NCBI GenBank assembly: GCA_023055425.1 | Contig: JALGPY010000010.1 | Coordinates: 22,894,363-22,958,362, forward strand | Length of the DNA stretch: 64,000 bases | Reading direction: 5' to 3' | Origin: Linanthus parryae | Lineage: Eukaryota; Streptophyta; Magnoliopsida; Ericales; Polemoniaceae | Shown here: positions 22,435-34,502 of the stretch, in pieces | Layout of the letters: every line of letters starts with the position of its first letter | Numbering within the stretch: position 1 is the first letter of the stretch | Notes under the pieces: generated by a model | Database searches by the model: none | What the model was told of the DNA's origin: nothing | The model's input: the letters and a program-made list of their open reading frames with translations, nothing else | Made by a program: the position numbers and the translations under genes

Positions 22435-23486
22435 TGATGCGCAAACTAACGTGCTATCGCAAGTGTACGAATCTTGTAGTACCGGGTGCAATTAGACTCG
22501 GATTATCGTTCCCACGAGGACTGTTTCGGGTTTATTCACGTTGTCAGTTTCGGTTTTCCAAGAGTAGTAACCAGGAGGAGTAGGTTGTGATTATAATGGC
22601 TAAACTAAAAACAGAAATTAAAAACGTAAATATTTTTGTGACGTTTTCTGAAATAAGCTGATTTGGTTGTAACGATAATAGATGAAGGCTAGGCTCCACG
22701 ATCCCCTAGGGTTTCTACAGATTTCAGTTTTACGTTCGTTTATGAAAACACTCAGTAGTTTCGGTATCTGTGCAACGTACCAGTTGTGCAGTGACTTTTC
22801 AGCTTCCACACGTAATCCCGATCCTGCAGACTTTCGGATTCTTGTTAAGCTGCCTAAGTCTGCAGTCTCGGTCTAATCCTGTTAGGGTTTCTAACCTGTC
22901 CGAATGGCCCGGGTCAAATTCTCTAACAGTTGGTCTCACGTTTTTCTATGCTAGCCCTATCTCCCTTTCTCTGGTCGGTCTATCAGGGTAAGGTACTAAA
23001 TCCCGGTTTTTCTTCCTAACCCTAACTTGACGTTTTCACCTACAAGCTCGGGTCTATAGCAATCCTGGGTGATCAATCCTATCATGCATATACGATAATA
23101 ATCAAACCAGAATAACAGATACAACTTGCTGAATTAAGACAATCATCATGAATCCATAAACGTAGTAATCATAAAATCTGAGTACGAAACCCTAGGTTCA
23201 CCGAGAACCTAGGTGAAAAGTTTAGCTACGACTAGACATAATACAAAACGGAGTTTCTGAATATAAAGAGAGAGAACGAAATCAAACTAAGTCTTCGAAT
23301 CTCGAATCGCGCTTTCGTGCTCTCCGTGAATGCTCCGACTTGGCCCTCGGTTGTGCTGTGTCTTCGTCTGTCTTCAAAACGAGTCTGGACGAGTCTTTAA
23401 ATAGTGCTGTTTCCTGAAAACGCTCGTGCCCGAAATTACGGAATATGCCATCGGTCCACCGTCTTTGTCAAAAAGTCAAAACTGGC

Positions 23487-23519
23487 TGCGTATATACGCA
23501 GGGGTTGCGTATATACGCA
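23487..23519. repeat. Palindrome pair (TGCGTATATACGCA x2), left Athila LTR
   Basis: Perfect 14-bp palindromes at 23487-23500 and 23506-23519, separated by five bases (GGGGT), giving a 19-bp period. Confidence 0.95.
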
Positions 23520-23558
23520 ACCAGGGCCCAACCAAGATCCCCCCACCTCCCCACTGCC

Positions 23559-23610
23559 TGCGTATATACGCAGGTGCTGCGTATATACGCAGGGCCTGCG
23601 TATATACGCA
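23559..23610. repeat. Palindrome triplet (TGCGTATATACGCA x3), left Athila LTR
   Basis: Palindromes at 23559-23572, 23578-23591 and 23597-23610, with five-base spacers GGTGC and GGGCC, again a 19-bp period. Confidence 0.95.
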
Positions 23611-24027
23611 GGCCGTGGGGTAGGTGGGGCCCACTTGGTCCTCTGGTGGGCCAGGACTGGTCCCCTGGGTCCCACTCTTCTTCCTGATGCTCCCGGCTTG
23701 CCTCTTCGGTGCTCTTCTGCTTTTCCGTGTCTCTGTCGTGTCCCGGTCTTGTGCACGTTTCCCGAGACGGTCCCGGCTTGGTCCCGGCACGCTTCCCGAT
23801 GCACCTCCCGAACCTGTTCCTGAAAAGGCAACACGAACGAACACCCGCGATCATATCCAAATATAGCAAGAAATGAGCAGAAATAAGCAGAAATCCAGCA
23901 AGTATAAATAAACGTCTCGTTCTAGATTCCCGGGGCATTCTAAGGCGTTTTCCGGCAAAAACCGCTAATTCCAGCACAAATACTCGTGAAATCAGGCTAA
24001 AAGATAACCCCTAATTGGGCGTTATCA

Positions 24028-24040
24028 AATACCCCCGCAC
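24028..24040 (-). promoter_or_regulatory. Polypurine tract of the Athila element
   Basis: Read on the minus strand it is GTGCGGGGGTATT, directly before the LTR start TGATAACG. It is the expected plus-strand primer for cDNA synthesis. Confidence 0.75.
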
Positions 24041-25985
24041 TAAACATTGCTCGTCCCGAGCAATCCTGCCAACTCTAGCCTGCATTTCCGTCCTCGTGAC
24101 TGACTCTGTACATACCCTACCGTTGCATACACTTTCGACCCGAACCTTTCAACCGGACGACTCGATAGAAAAACTGACTCAGATAGAATGTACACAGACT
24201 CAAACGACTCAAAACAGACTAGTGACAAAAAATGTTTTTGGCGAGATCGGGCAACCTCAAAAACAGAAACAGTGTGTCCTCGTGATCTCATCCTTTTCAG
24301 AATTTACTTCCCTGCAAGCGATCGGTAAGTCTGAACAGATTTATATGGTGGATTTAAGCACTGGACCGAAGTACAATTACTTTGGTTATCAAACTGAGCA
24401 AATCCCTAGCTAACTTACCATCCGAGCTGTTTCCGAAAGGATCTATGTCTAATCAGGTAGGATAAATATATATATCAAGGTACGGCATAATCCTACATGT
24501 TATGACATTCTCACAATTTACCAAACTCACACCCCTCACCGAGATCCCGAAAAACTGCCCGAAACACCTAAGTTCCTGCTTTCCCAATTCTCCTGTCCCC
24601 CGGTGTGTCTTCGCCGTGCTCGCGGCCACAAATGTGAAGCGGTGCAAAACGTCTCGAAAATTGTGCCACTCACTCAGCTTTTTATTTAAACAACAAAAAC
24701 ACAAAACAAACTAAAAACTAGATCATAATAATTTTTCTTTTTTTTTCTTTTTCTTTTTTTTTCTTTTTTTTTTTCATTTTCTTCTTCTTCTTTTTTTTTC
24801 TTTTTTTTTTTAAACACAATTATATATACATACGCACACGAATATCAACAATGCTAAACTGACTAAAGCTGAGTGAGTGAAAATAAATCTCTATCGTGGG
24901 GTACGTAAAATGTCCTCATGTGAAGTACCCCCACACTAATCCTGAAGCGCTGATCCTGTAGTCGAGATAATACTGTGCAGTCCCACCGAACCTCCTCATC
25001 ACCAAAGATGTAGAAAAACGGCACAACCACCAATTGACCCTACAACCCCCCGGAACCCCGGTTTGTGCGAAAAGATGCTCGCACGCGACTAACTCCTCCT
25101 GTGGTCACCATGTAGTGAAATGATCCACCTCCGCAAATTAATGCACTGTCGCCTCTCACTCACCCTGTCCTTCCCTCGAAAAACGTGTCAAAACCGAAAC
25201 TGTCCAAAACTGATATCTCATGAAGCTCCCCTATCTAAAACCTGTCCCCTACTCACTCCCTCCGTCATAACACGTAGAATAGCCAACTATCGACTGATGA
25301 GGTCTCAAAGAAGGCTGCCTAGGCTAAAGTGGCTACGAAGAAAGAGGGTAAATGGCTTCAAATGGGTTGACTAGTTGGACCTAGGGGTAAGAAACAGGAC
25401 GTGAGGTCCCTTGATAGCCAGTCACTCCACCGAAAAATGCGATGACCGTGACGGCGCCCGTGGGCGGGTTGTCGACTACCTATGTGACGGCGGTGTAGCA
25501 ACTAGTCGGATTTTTCGCTCAGTTGATAACTACTTGCGGATTCCAAAGGTCACTGGCTCTCACCTATCTACTATACCTCGGTGCAAGTTTTCTTTTCTTT
25601 CAAAGGATTCAAACTCAATTTCTTCACTGTTTTCGTTCTCTCGATTGCCCTTTCTCAAAATTTTCTGATTTTAAACTTTTTTTTTTTTTTTTTTTTTTTG
25701 AAAAATCATTTATACTTGCTGTTTGCGTATATACGCAGGTCCTGCGTATATACCCAACCAGCAGCATAAAAAATTTTTAATTTTCATTTTTTTCATTTTT
25801 TTTTTAAATTATATACAATGCATGGCCAGAATGATTATGGTGGGTTGACTCAAATAACGAAAATATGCAGACTCAAAAATAAAAATAAAAATAAAAATAA
25901 ATACGAAAAAACGTGCAGACCGGGTTAATGCAGACACGACTACCACCCCCCCCCCCCACTAAGAGGTGGCATGCCCTCATGGCAC
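24041..25985 (-). other. Athila 3' non-coding spacer
   Basis: Lies between the extra ORF and the PPT. It has long homopolymer-rich stretches (T-rich 24725-24812 and 25677-25700 on the plus strand), a CAAAAATAAAAATAAAAATAA-type microsatellite near 25870, a run of C at 25949-25959, and one palindrome pair at 25724-25756. No supported ORF. Confidence 0.7.
25724..25756. repeat. Palindrome pair, Athila 3' spacer
   Basis: TGCGTATATACGCA at 25724-25737 and a one-base variant TGCGTATATACCCA at 25743-25756, separated by five bases (19-bp period). Confidence 0.9.
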
Positions 25986-27824
25986 TCACTCGTCCGGAAA
26001 AAATGTCGGGTCTGACCCGGTCTCGGACGTACCGGATATGCTACCCGGTGAGCTGCTCTCTGAATCAGTCCTAAATACCGGCTGGCGTGCCCGTGTACGG
26101 GGCCGGTAATCCGAGGACTGCGACTCGGACCCAGTCCAACTGCTAGGTGGCTGGGACCGCAAAGTCGTCCTGCCACTAGACTGCTGGTGAGTACGGGCCC
26201 CAGTCTGCTGGGTACGGGTCCCAGTCTGTCGGGTACGGGTCCCAGCCTGACGACCCGTAGGCTGCCGGGATCGTGTCCCGGGCTGCCGTCTCTCCTGTCT
26301 GGCAGGTGGCGGTGATGGCTGAGCCGGTGGTGGTGGTGGCTGTGTCGGGGGTGGCGGAGCAGACGTGTACTCGCTAGAGTCCCCGTCATCCGACCATCCC
26401 TCGGTAAAGCTACTGGAGTAGGTGGGCGGAAAATACAGCGGGAGTGGCGGGTCTCGGCCTGCGTGCCGAGCCGCATCCCGCTGCTCTTCTCGAATACTCG
26501 CAAGGGCGGCCTGGGTGTCCTTGGTGACCTTCCGCTGAGTCCGGCGGACATGCGTCACCGCTCTCCAGATCTTGCCCACTCCCTCTAACACCTTCTCTCC
26601 AATGGACTTGCGTCCACCCCGACAGCCCTCAAATCTCTCATCCACTCTGGGCAGTCTACGGGGCGAGGCCGGTCTAGCTCGTGGGGCCGGGTTGGCCCGT
26701 GGGGCCGGTCTCTCTCTCTGATGGGCAGGCTGAGGCTGGGCATTCCTCTCCGTCCCCTGCCTACTCGACTCGGGGCGCTCGCTCTCTCGAGAAGTACGGC
26801 ATCGCCGGAGTCCGGCCGGTGTCTGGCGACTGACTGGTCGCTCCTGGGTCGAACGCCTCCTAGGGGCGGGGGCAGGGGCAGGTGCCGGGTCCTCCTCCAT
26901 AAAGTCGTCATCCTCATCGAGGTCAACAACTGGCGGAGGCGGGCCCGGGTGACGAGTAATAAGCTTCCTATAAGGCCGTAGCAAAGGAGGCGCTAAGTCA
27001 CCCTGTAAATCATCCATCGGAACCTCGTACTCCCGAGCAAGTTTGGCAATGAGGTTGGCGTACCCCAATCCCTTCTTGCTACCGGTGCAGTTCCGCTCCA
27101 TCATATACACCCAAATCCGACAAGGAATGTCCACATCTCGTCCCAGCACAAGGCAATAGACTAAGAGTACGTACTCGAAGTCAAGGTAGGTGAAGTGTTT
27201 AATACCTACAACCCTGTTAACTACCCACTCGGCCCACCACCGTGGCGGGCCTGCAATAAAATGAGAATGCAATTTCTTGCCTATCTCGCCTGGCCCCTCT
27301 CTCTCGAAATGGGCACCCGGGTGCCCCCCAGTCACAACCCGCAAAAGCTCAGCATCGCTCGGCGGGTAGTCAGCACACTCGGCATATGCGCACGAGATGT
27401 GACGCATCGGAATCTGATATGCTTGGCGGATGGTATCCCCCGTGAGCAATATAAACGTGCGCCTCAGATAGACCCAACGGACATCCCCATTGGCTTTCCC
27501 CTCCCCCCTGTGCATGAGGTTCGCGTAGAACTCTCGCACCAAATCAGTATCGGACAAGTCCGGGAACCCCGCTAGTGACGTCCCGAAAATGTCCGGTCGA
27601 CTCGCATAAGCGGCCATCTCTGGCGGCATGTAAGTATGGTCGACCGCAAACTGGTAGTCTATGGGAATGCTATGACTCATTTTGGTCGCGGTCATAAAAT
27701 AATATTGGGCGTGATAGGTAACGAACCTAAAACTGTCAAATAGCAAAGGGGTAAGCTCTTCCGGCTCATAATCCGTAGGGATGTCATCTCGGTTATGGTC
27801 TAAGATGGGCACATGAAACTCCAT
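25986..27824 (-). CDS. Extra ORF of the Athila element (612 aa), plant-transposon protein domain, envelope-position
   Basis: Uninterrupted from ATG 27824 to a stop at 25986, in sense with gag-pol and downstream of it, the place where Athila elements carry their third, so-called envelope-like ORF. The N-terminal half (residues about 60-290) reads DLVREFYANLM, VRWVYLRRTFILLTGDTIRQAY, WWAEWVVNRVVG and YLDFEYVLLVYCLVLGRDVDIP. I recognise this as the putative plant transposon protein domain found in Athila and related elements. The C-terminal half is a low-complexity Pro/Arg/Ser/Gln-rich tail. I see no signal peptide and no convincing transmembrane segment, so a fusion role is not supported. Function is unknown. 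It is the only large ORF of the element without a lesion. Confidence 0.75.
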   Translation of the reverse strand: MEFHVPILDHNRDDIPTDYEPEELTPLLFDSFRFVTYHAQYYFMTATKMSHSIPIDYQFAVDHTYMPPEMAAYASRPDIFGTSLAGFPDLSDTDLVREFYANLMHRGEGKANGDVRWVYLRRTFILLTGDTIRQAYQIPMRHISCAYAECADYPPSDAELLRVVTGGHPGAHFEREGPGEIGKKLHSHFIAGPPRWWAEWVVNRVVGIKHFTYLDFEYVLLVYCLVLGRDVDIPCRIWVYMMERNCTGSKKGLGYANLIAKLAREYEVPMDDLQGDLAPPLLRPYRKLITRHPGPPPPVVDLDEDDDFMEEDPAPAPAPAPRRRSTQERPVSRQTPAGLRRCRTSRESERPESSRQGTERNAQPQPAHQRERPAPRANPAPRARPASPRRLPRVDERFEGCRGGRKSIGEKVLEGVGKIWRAVTHVRRTQRKVTKDTQAALASIREEQRDAARHAGRDPPLPLYFPPTYSSSFTEGWSDDGDSSEYTSAPPPPTQPPPPPAQPSPPPARQERRQPGTRSRQPTGRQAGTRTRQTGTRTQQTGARTHQQSSGRTTLRSQPPSSWTGSESQSSDYRPRTRARQPVFRTDSESSSPGSISGTSETGSDPTFFPDE

Positions 27825-28551
27825 AACAGCCTAAAATCTCGAAAAACGTGCCGACTCGGGAAATAGAGCAAAACGTGAAACGTGCACAAAATTAGTGTGT
27901 CGCAATAGGTAATCCACCTAAGATCTACCAGAGGTCCACACGGCAAGTGCCGCTCCAAATGCAAAAATTACCGAAAAATAACGGGCCCGGCTACGGGCCG
28001 TGCCAAAACGGAAAATAAAGCGAGGGATGAGATTTTCGACCTTCCCTAAACAGGGGTGAAGACCGGAGATTCTGCCCGGAAAGTCGCCGGAAAACCGCCG
28101 GTTGTCGCCGGAAAAGTCGCCGGAAAAGTCAACTGCCCGGAATTGAATTCCGAGCCCACCAAATCGAAGCCCTCGATCTCCTCGTTCACGTTCCCTTCTA
28201 CGGATTTTGCAAGTTCTTGCTCTAACACCTCCGAATCTGCACTTTTCTTCAAGAACACCTCACTTTTTGATGGAACTTGCTCTCTCGATTTTCACTTGTT
28301 TCTGGATTTGGATGGATGAATCTTGCTCCTTGCGACGAGGGGATTCCAGAAATGTGCCCGGAATTTGATTTGGAGGTCCGAGTCAAAAAATTTGTTCTTC
28401 AAGTGAGAGCAAATGGAGGTAGAGAGAGGAAGGGAGGTGCCAACAATGGCAACCCGTCCCCCCTCTTGTGCTATAACCTAATTTGGTCGAAATGACCAAA
28501 ATACCCCCGGGGTTTTGAAAAAATTTCAATTTTTTTTTTCTCTTTCCTGTT

Positions 28552-28583
28552 TACGTATATACGCAGTACCGCGTATATACCCA
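28552..28583. repeat. Degenerate palindrome pair, Athila spacer
   Basis: TACGTATATACGCA at 28552-28565 and CGCGTATATACCCA at 28570-28583, separated by four bases. These are variants of the LTR palindrome. Confidence 0.8.
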
Positions 28584-28636
28584 ACCAGAAAACAACCAAA
28601 AAAACAAAAAAAAAAATCACTTTTGCCCCCACGGGT

Positions 28637-28669
28637 TGCGTATATACGCAGGGGCTGCGTATATATGCA
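28637..28669. repeat. Palindrome pair, Athila spacer
   Basis: TGCGTATATACGCA at 28637-28650 and TGCGTATATATGCA at 28656-28669, separated by GGGGC (19-bp period). Confidence 0.9.
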
Positions 28670-28953
28670 GCCCGAGGGCAAAAGTGGAATTTTTCAATTT
28701 TTTTTTTTTTTTTTTTTTTTTTCAAAGTTCTCTCTCCCCCTGCTTTCCTGATCTTGGCTGTTTTGGATGATTCTGTTTCTGCACACTTTCAAATTCAACG
28801 TTAAAAACCCGCTCATCTCGCCTCTCTCGAAAATTCAGAACTGACATACTAATGTAATAACTAATAAGACTAACTAAATAAACGATAAATTTTTGGGTTG
28901 CCTCCCAAACAGCGCCTTGTGATTTACGGTCGACGGCCCGACCTTGTTACCTC

Positions 28954-29232
28954 TTACGGGTCATCAAAATAGACCGGGTCTATTTTGACGACTTCGGCGG
29001 TCTCGAGATACGGCTTGATCCGGTTCCCGTTCACCCTGAAGCTGGAGTTGTCTTTTGGATTTTCCAGCTCGAATGCTCCCCAGGCAAAAATCTGCTTGAT
29101 GATGAACGGTCCCGACCAACGAGACCTCAGCTTCCCCGGAAAGAACCGCATCCGGGTATTGTAGAGAAGCACTTTGTCGCCTTCGTTAAACTGCTTTGGC
29201 GTGATACGGTGATCATGCCACTTCTTTGTCTT
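28954..29232 (-). pseudogene. Athila integrase C-terminal tail beyond the stop codon
   Basis: It continues in the same frame as pol after the TAG at 29235-29233: a basic stretch, then DKVLLYNTRMRFFPGKL, SRWSGPFIIKQ and NGNRIKPYLE. This is the usual C-terminal DNA-binding, SH3-like part of Athila integrases, ending at 28954. It is separated from the main ORF only by that one stop. Confidence 0.85.
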
Positions 29233-32200
29233 CTATTTGTAAATTTTGGCGCTCTCGAAAGCCGTTCTGCGGAATTCTTCCAATTCCAGCAGTGCCATCT
29301 TCCTCTTATCCCCCGCTAGGTTCTGGTCCAAGTTCAGCAGTTTGATGGCCCAATACGCCTTGTGCTCCAGTTCCACCGGTAAGTGGCACGCTTTCCCAAA
29401 AACGAGCTGGTACGGAGACATTCCCAGCGGTGTTTTGAAAGCTGTCCTGTAGGCCCAAAGCGCATCGTCTAGTCTAACGGACCAATCCTTTCGGCCGAGA
29501 TTCACTGTTTTCTCGAGTATGCTCTTGATCTCTCGATTCGACACCTCGGCTTGCCCGTTCGTCTGCGGATGGTAAGGTAACGAGACTTTATGAACTGACA
29601 CGCCGTACTGTTTCAGAACTTTCGCAAAAACTCGATTGATGAAGTGAGAGCCCTCGTCGCTGATCATTGCCCTGGGAGTCCCGAAACGAGTGAAAACGTT
29701 GCGTTTCAGAAAACGCTCAACGGTAGCTGCATCGTTTTTCTGACACGCGATCGCCTCGATCCACTTTGTCACATAATCTACTGCCAGCAGAATGTAAAGA
29801 TTCCCCATCGAAGACGGGAACGGACCCATGAAGTCAATCCCCCAGACATCGAATGGTTCTACCTCCTGCCACACGGTCATCGGCATCTCGTCCCGGTGTG
29901 ACGTGTTTCCTGTCCTCTGGCACCTATCGCATCCCTGCACATAGTCGTGACAGTCTTTGAAGATTGTCGGCCAGAAAAACCCGGACTGCAGTATTTTATG
30001 CGATGTTCGCGTTCCCCCAAAATGACCCCCACACTGTGATGAGTGGCAGTGTCGGATCACGTTCCAGGCCTCGTGGGTCGGGATACACCTTCTCAGGATG
30101 TTGTCGGCCCCCTGTTTGAACAAGTACGGGTCGTCCAAGAAATACTGTCGACTCTCGGCAATGAACTTTTTCCGCTGCGACGGGGTGAGATCCTCGGGAA
30201 GCGTGCCAGTTACCAAATAATTGGCTATGGCATAGTACCATGGTCTCCCGATCTTGACTGCCATGATGTGCTCGTCCGGGAAGTTTTCCTTGATCGGCAC
30301 CGGGTCCACCTTCACGTTCTCAAGTCTGGATAGGTGATCCGCTACCACGTTCTCAACACCCTTCTTGTCCCGGATTTCCACATCGAATTCCTGCATCAGT
30401 AGTACCCATCTCAACAGTCTCGGTTTTGCGTCCTTCTTGTCCAGCAGGTATTTCAGAGCACTATGGTCGGTAAAAACGATAACTTTTGACCCGACCAAAT
30501 AGGGCCTGAATTTGTCCAGGGCGTACACCACGGCCAGCAGTTCCTTTTCTGTCGTGCCATAGTTGAGCTGGGCATCGTTGAGTACCCGGCTCGCATAATA
30601 AATGACGTGGCATACCTTATCTTTTCGTTGTCCCAAAACTGCCCCGACTGCGTAGTCGCTGGCGTCACACATCAGCTCAAACGGGAGTGACCAATCTGGC
30701 GTGGTTATAACCGGGGCTGTGGTCAGCTTCTCTTTCAAGTGGTCAAAAGCTTGCCGACATGCTGCATCGAAATCAAAGGGTACGTCTTTTCCGAGTAACG
30801 CGCAAAGTGGCTTTGTGATCTTGGAAAAGTCCTTGATGAATCTTCGGTAAAATCCTGCATGTCCCAGAAAACTTTTGATCGCCTTTACGTTCGTCGGGTA
30901 TGGAAGCTGCTTTATCACCTCGATCTTAGCCCTGTCCACCTCGAGTCCCTTGCTGGAAATTCTGTGACCCAGCACGATCCCCTCGGTGACCATAAAGTGA
31001 CACTTTTCCCAATTGAGCACCAAATTTGCCTTCTTGCATCGGATCAGAACCTGGCCCAAATGGAACAGGCAGTCATCGAAACTGTCCCCGAAGAGTGAAA
31101 AGTCGTCCATGAACACCTCCAGATTTTTCTCGATCATGTCGGAAAAAATTGCCATCATACATCTCTGAAACGTGGCAGGGGCGTTACACAGCCCGAACGG
31201 CATGCGCCGAAACGCGAACGTACCGTACGGGCAGGTAAACGTCGTCTTTTCCTGATCCTCCGGGGCTATGCAAATCTGTTTGTACCCGGAATACCCGTCC
31301 AGAAAACAGTAGTAGGCATGATGGGCGAGCCGGTCCAGCATCTGGTCCATGAATGGCAGCGGGAAGTGGTCCTTTAATGTTGCATCGTTTAGCCTCCGAT
31401 AGTCCATGCAGATCCGCCAGCCCGTAACGGTGCGCTGCGCAATCTGCTCCTGATCATTATTCTGCACCACCGTAATACCCCCCTTTTTGGGCACGCACTG
31501 GACCAGGCTGATCCATGTGCTGTCCGATATGGGGTAGATGATTCCCGCTTCCAGCCACTTCATGACCTCTTTTCGCACAACGTCCTTCATGTTCGGGTTC
31601 AGTCTCCGCTGGGGCTGAATCACCGGTTTCTTGCCTTCTTCAATTCGGATCTTGTGCATGCAGTAGGAGGGGCTGATCCCCTTGATATCTGCAATCGTCC
31701 AGGCGATTGCTTCCTTATGCTCTCGCAATACTTCCAGCAGTTTCTGCTCCTGTTCCTGAGATAAACGAGACGAAACAATTACGGGCAGAGTACTATTTTC
31801 ACCAATATACGCGTACCTGAGATGGCTCGGGAGCGGTTTCAGCTCCAGTGCGGGTGGCTCTTTGAGTGACGGGACTAAAATCATCTTTTGCCCGCCGTCT
31901 TCGTCCCGGTGCAAAGTGGTCCAGTCCTCGGCTCTCATGGCGTGCTCGCACCGAGTCTTCTCCTTCTCTTCCCCGTACATGCTGTCAATCTCTTCCCATA
32001 ATTGGTCCATCTCCTCGTTTTCCCAGCCTTCGTCCACCACATCGATAGCAAAGTTGTCCTCGTGGTCGTAGTAGTTTGGCAGTTGCAGATTTTTGAAAAC
32101 GTTAAATTTCACTTTTTCCTCGTTAATCTGCATGGTCAGCTCCCCGCTCTTGCAGTTTATCATTGCTTTGCCCGTGGCCAAAAACGGCCTGCCAAGTATG

Positions 32201-34362
32201 AGCGGTACCTCCCCTGCCTCCATGTCCAGGATGACGAAATCTGCCGGAAAAATAAGCTCGCCGACCTTGACCAGAATGTCCTCGATAACCCCGTAGGCCT
32301 GTTTTACGGACCTGTCTGCCATCTGCAGCATGATTCTGGTGGGTCGGGGTTCACCGACTTTCAAACTTTTGAAAATCGTCAGCGGCATTAGATTGATGCT
32401 GGCTCCTAGGTCACATAGGGCCTTTCCTGTGTAAGCGTTACCTAGGGTGACCGGTATGACGAAACTGCCAGGATCCTTTCTCTTCCTCGGTAGCCCATTC
32501 TTCACACAGTTGCTCACTTCTGCCGTCAGGTTTATGGTCTCGAAATCGCTCATTCGCCTCCTCCCATACAAGATGTCCTTGAGGAATTTGGCGTAAGTGG
32601 GCATCTTAGCCAAAGCCTCAGCAAAAGGTATGTTAATCTGCAGCTGCTTGAACATCTCGAGAAACCTGGCGTAGTCCTTGCTGTCATCCCTCTTTCGTGT
32701 TCGCAAGGGGTACGGGACCTCCTTGGAGACGGGTACAGTTTCTGCACCTGTCTCGTTCTGCACTGCATCCTGCTCAACCGAGCCCTTTGGCTGGGGGCGA
32801 TCAACTGTGATGTTATCCTGGCCCGTCAAGTTGCGTTCTACTTCTTTCGAATTTTCTGCACGTGCGTGGCTGGGATACGGTGGATCCTGCAGTGCCAATC
32901 CACTCCGAGTGGAGATAGCATTGATCTGAGCCCGTGGATTATTTACTGTGTTCGAGGGTAGGTTTCCTGGCTGTCTCTCCGTTAGCTGCTGTGCTAACTG
33001 CCCCACCTGTACTTCCAAAGCGCGCAGTGACGTTTTGGTTGTCTGCATATCTGCCGTCAAGGTGTCCATGTGCTTGAACCGGGACTCCATGGTCTGGAAC
33101 ATGGACTTGATTTCTTTCATCTGAGCGTCGTACTGCTGTGCTGACGGGACTGTCTGAGCCTGCTGGGCCGGGGCAGCCTGCTGAGCTGGTGGCCTGTGCT
33201 GGAACCCCGGTGCATAAACTGCTGCGTTCGGGTTTCCGTACCGAAACCCGGGATGGTCTCTCGTGTCCGGTCGGTACCGGCTCGGGTCCCACTGCTGCTG
33301 TACGTAGTTGGTATCTTCAGTCCTTAGCTCCTCAATGGCTGTGTCCAGATCCGGTTCCTCGACTGCTGCAACAGTCTTCTTATCCGAGTAGACTTTCTTG
33401 ACCAAGTCGTGAACGATCTTGGCCAGATTGTCTATCCGGTCATCTTCTGCAGGTTCGGCTCTGGCCGCCATCCTGAGATCGTCAAACAGTCGGGTGTCCT
33501 GCTTGGCCAACTGCTTCATCAGGTCGTACGCACCTTCTTTGTCCACGTGATACAAGAAGTTTCCTCCGGCCTCTCTGTCAATCCTGTCGGCGTTCTCCCT
33601 GTCTAGGGCATGGTAGAAAACCTGCAGGATTTTCGCATCTCCAAAACCGTGGTTCGGGCACCGTTTGACCAATCTCATGAGCCTGTCCCATGCGTCCACC
33701 ACCGTCTCCCCCATCTTCTGTCTGAATGACAGGATCTCGCTCTGTAACTGTATGACTCGGGAGGCGGGATAGAACTTTGCCAGAAAATCCGTGACGCACT
33801 CCTCCCATGTGGTGATGGATCGGGGTGGTCGGGATTCGAGCCAGTCCTTGGCTACTCCATAAAGACAGTATGGGAATAAGATTAACATGAGTGCCTCTGC
33901 CTCTACCCCCTTGTATCTGACCTTGTTGCAGTAATCTTCGAATTTCCCGATAAAATCGTTCGGGTCCTCGTCGGCCCTGCCATGAAACGGGCAGAGAGTT
34001 TGTACCGTCTGGATGGTGGATGGTTTAATGTCAAAGTGCTCTGCGGTGATCTCGGGCACCACAATGGCTCGCTCATGCCCCCCGGTGGGGACCTCGAAAT
34101 TTTCCACCAACGCCTTCCCAGATCGGTTATATGTTCTCTGGTTTCTTCGGGCAGCAAGTCCCGCTGTGACAAGCTCCTCAATGTACCTAGCCATCAGCGC
34201 TGGGGTACGTGTCTCTCGTTCCTGACCACCGGCTGCGGTGTTCTCGGGTGGATCTCTCTCGTTGGTTGCCATCCTGCTTTCTCGATTTCTGCGGTTCTGT
34301 TCGGTATACAGCTTTTCCGGGTTGTCGAGTGGTGTCACCAAATCGCGAGGCAATCTGGGCAT
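29233..34362 (-). CDS. Athila gag-pol polyprotein, C-terminus cut by a stop
   Basis: One frame of about 1,709 codons from ATG 34362 encodes the capsid protein and all replication enzymes. Gag core motif [16 protein letters not shown] and [10 protein letters not shown] lie at about residues 175-215. Protease active site [11 protein letters not shown] is near residue 650, with the flap-side motif [13 protein letters not shown] includes [11 protein letters not shown] and the catalytic FMDDFSLFG near residue 1085. RNase H has [16 protein letters not shown] near 1234 and [12 protein letters not shown]. Integrase has the [10 protein letters not shown] and CDRCQRTG zinc module near 1455, and a core with [17 protein letters not shown] and [10 protein letters not shown] (about 1508-1607). 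It ends at TAG 29235-29233, about 90 residues before the natural C-terminus. Without that tail integration may be impaired; the other enzyme motifs look intact. Confidence 0.92.
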   Translation of the reverse strand: MPRLPRDLVTPLDNPEKLYTEQNRRNRESRMATNERDPPENTAAGGQERETRTPALMARYIEELVTAGLAARRNQRTYNRSGKALVENFEVPTGGHERAIVVPEITAEHFDIKPSTIQTVQTLCPFHGRADEDPNDFIGKFEDYCNKVRYKGVEAEALMLILFPYCLYGVAKDWLESRPPRSITTWEECVTDFLAKFYPASRVIQLQSEILSFRQKMGETVVDAWDRLMRLVKRCPNHGFGDAKILQVFYHALDRENADRIDREAGGNFLYHVDKEGAYDLMKQLAKQDTRLFDDLRMAARAEPAEDDRIDNLAKIVHDLVKKVYSDKKTVAAVEEPDLDTAIEELRTEDTNYVQQQWDPSRYRPDTRDHPGFRYGNPNAAVYAPGFQHRPPAQQAAPAQQAQTVPSAQQYDAQMKEIKSMFQTMESRFKHMDTLTADMQTTKTSLRALEVQVGQLAQQLTERQPGNLPSNTVNNPRAQINAISTRSGLALQDPPYPSHARAENSKEVERNLTGQDNITVDRPQPKGSVEQDAVQNETGAETVPVSKEVPYPLRTRKRDDSKDYARFLEMFKQLQINIPFAEALAKMPTYAKFLKDILYGRRRMSDFETINLTAEVSNCVKNGLPRKRKDPGSFVIPVTLGNAYTGKALCDLGASINLMPLTIFKSLKVGEPRPTRIMLQMADRSVKQAYGVIEDILVKVGELIFPADFVILDMEAGEVPLILGRPFLATGKAMINCKSGELTMQINEEKVKFNVFKNLQLPNYYDHEDNFAIDVVDEGWENEEMDQLWEEIDSMYGEEKEKTRCEHAMRAEDWTTLHRDEDGGQKMILVPSLKEPPALELKPLPSHLRYAYIGENSTLPVIVSSRLSQEQEQKLLEVLREHKEAIAWTIADIKGISPSYCMHKIRIEEGKKPVIQPQRRLNPNMKDVVRKEVMKWLEAGIIYPISDSTWISLVQCVPKKGGITVVQNNDQEQIAQRTVTGWRICMDYRRLNDATLKDHFPLPFMDQMLDRLAHHAYYCFLDGYSGYKQICIAPEDQEKTTFTCPYGTFAFRRMPFGLCNAPATFQRCMMAIFSDMIEKNLEVFMDDFSLFGDSFDDCLFHLGQVLIRCKKANLVLNWEKCHFMVTEGIVLGHRISSKGLEVDRAKIEVIKQLPYPTNVKAIKSFLGHAGFYRRFIKDFSKITKPLCALLGKDVPFDFDAACRQAFDHLKEKLTTAPVITTPDWSLPFELMCDASDYAVGAVLGQRKDKVCHVIYYASRVLNDAQLNYGTTEKELLAVVYALDKFRPYLVGSKVIVFTDHSALKYLLDKKDAKPRLLRWVLLMQEFDVEIRDKKGVENVVADHLSRLENVKVDPVPIKENFPDEHIMAVKIGRPWYYAIANYLVTGTLPEDLTPSQRKKFIAESRQYFLDDPYLFKQGADNILRRCIPTHEAWNVIRHCHSSQCGGHFGGTRTSHKILQSGFFWPTIFKDCHDYVQGCDRCQRTGNTSHRDEMPMTVWQEVEPFDVWGIDFMGPFPSSMGNLYILLAVDYVTKWIEAIACQKNDAATVERFLKRNVFTRFGTPRAMISDEGSHFINRVFAKVLKQYGVSVHKVSLPYHPQTNGQAEVSNREIKSILEKTVNLGRKDWSVRLDDALWAYRTAFKTPLGMSPYQLVFGKACHLPVELEHKAYWAIKLLNLDQNLAGDKRKMALLELEEFRRTAFESAKIYK

Positions 34363-34484
34363 CAACTAAACAGTCCTGAAAACGCAGATTCGAAAACGCA
34401 GTGAGATAAAAAGAAAAATAACGAAACTGAAAATAAATAAAAACTCAGAAAACTAATTCTGACTACTAAATAGACCCTAAAAGT
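34363..34484 (-). other. Athila leader between primer site and gag
   Basis: About 120 bases of AT-rich leader. Such short leaders are normal for the 5' end of the genomic RNA. No further feature seen. Confidence 0.6.
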
Positions 34485-34502
34485 TCCCCGGCAACGGCGC
34501 CA
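34485..34502 (-). promoter_or_regulatory. Primer-binding site, tRNA-Asp type (Athila)
   Basis: Read on the minus strand it is TGGCGCCGTTGCCGGGGA, the classical Athila primer site complementary to the 3' end of tRNA-Asp. It lies six bases inside the LTR at 34509. Confidence 0.92.

Larger units (their letters stand above)
22435..24027 (-). repeat. Athila LTR, left copy (3' LTR of the element)
   Basis: 1593 bp. On the plus strand it runs TGATGCGCAAAC to GCGTTATCA. It carries five copies of a 14-bp palindrome (23487-23610). The overlapping ORFs in all frames here are LTR shadows. Confidence 0.95.
27825..28953 (-). other. Athila spacer between pol and the extra ORF
   Basis: Non-coding. It contains two palindrome pairs (28552-28583, 28637-28669), poly-T stretches (plus strand, about 28531 and 28699-28722) and a short CGCCGGAAAA repeat near 28081-28130 (plus strand). 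Expression of the downstream ORF would need splicing or an internal promoter here. Confidence 0.7.

Noticed and set aside
22682..22991. Small ORFs repeated at 34756-35065
   Set aside because: They are duplicated because they lie in the two Athila LTRs; no protein similarity.
23487..23610. CRISPR-like regularly spaced repeats
   Set aside because: Spacers are five bases, the repeat is a perfect palindrome, and the setting is a plant LTR.
23404..23977. Several overlapping ORFs with repeated CVYTQ / LRIYA words
   Set aside because: They are translations of the 14-bp palindrome in all frames on both strands of an LTR, not proteins.
29246..34225. Numerous plus-strand ORFs opposite the Athila pol
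   Set aside because: Complementary-strand shadows of a long GC-balanced coding region; none has a family match.
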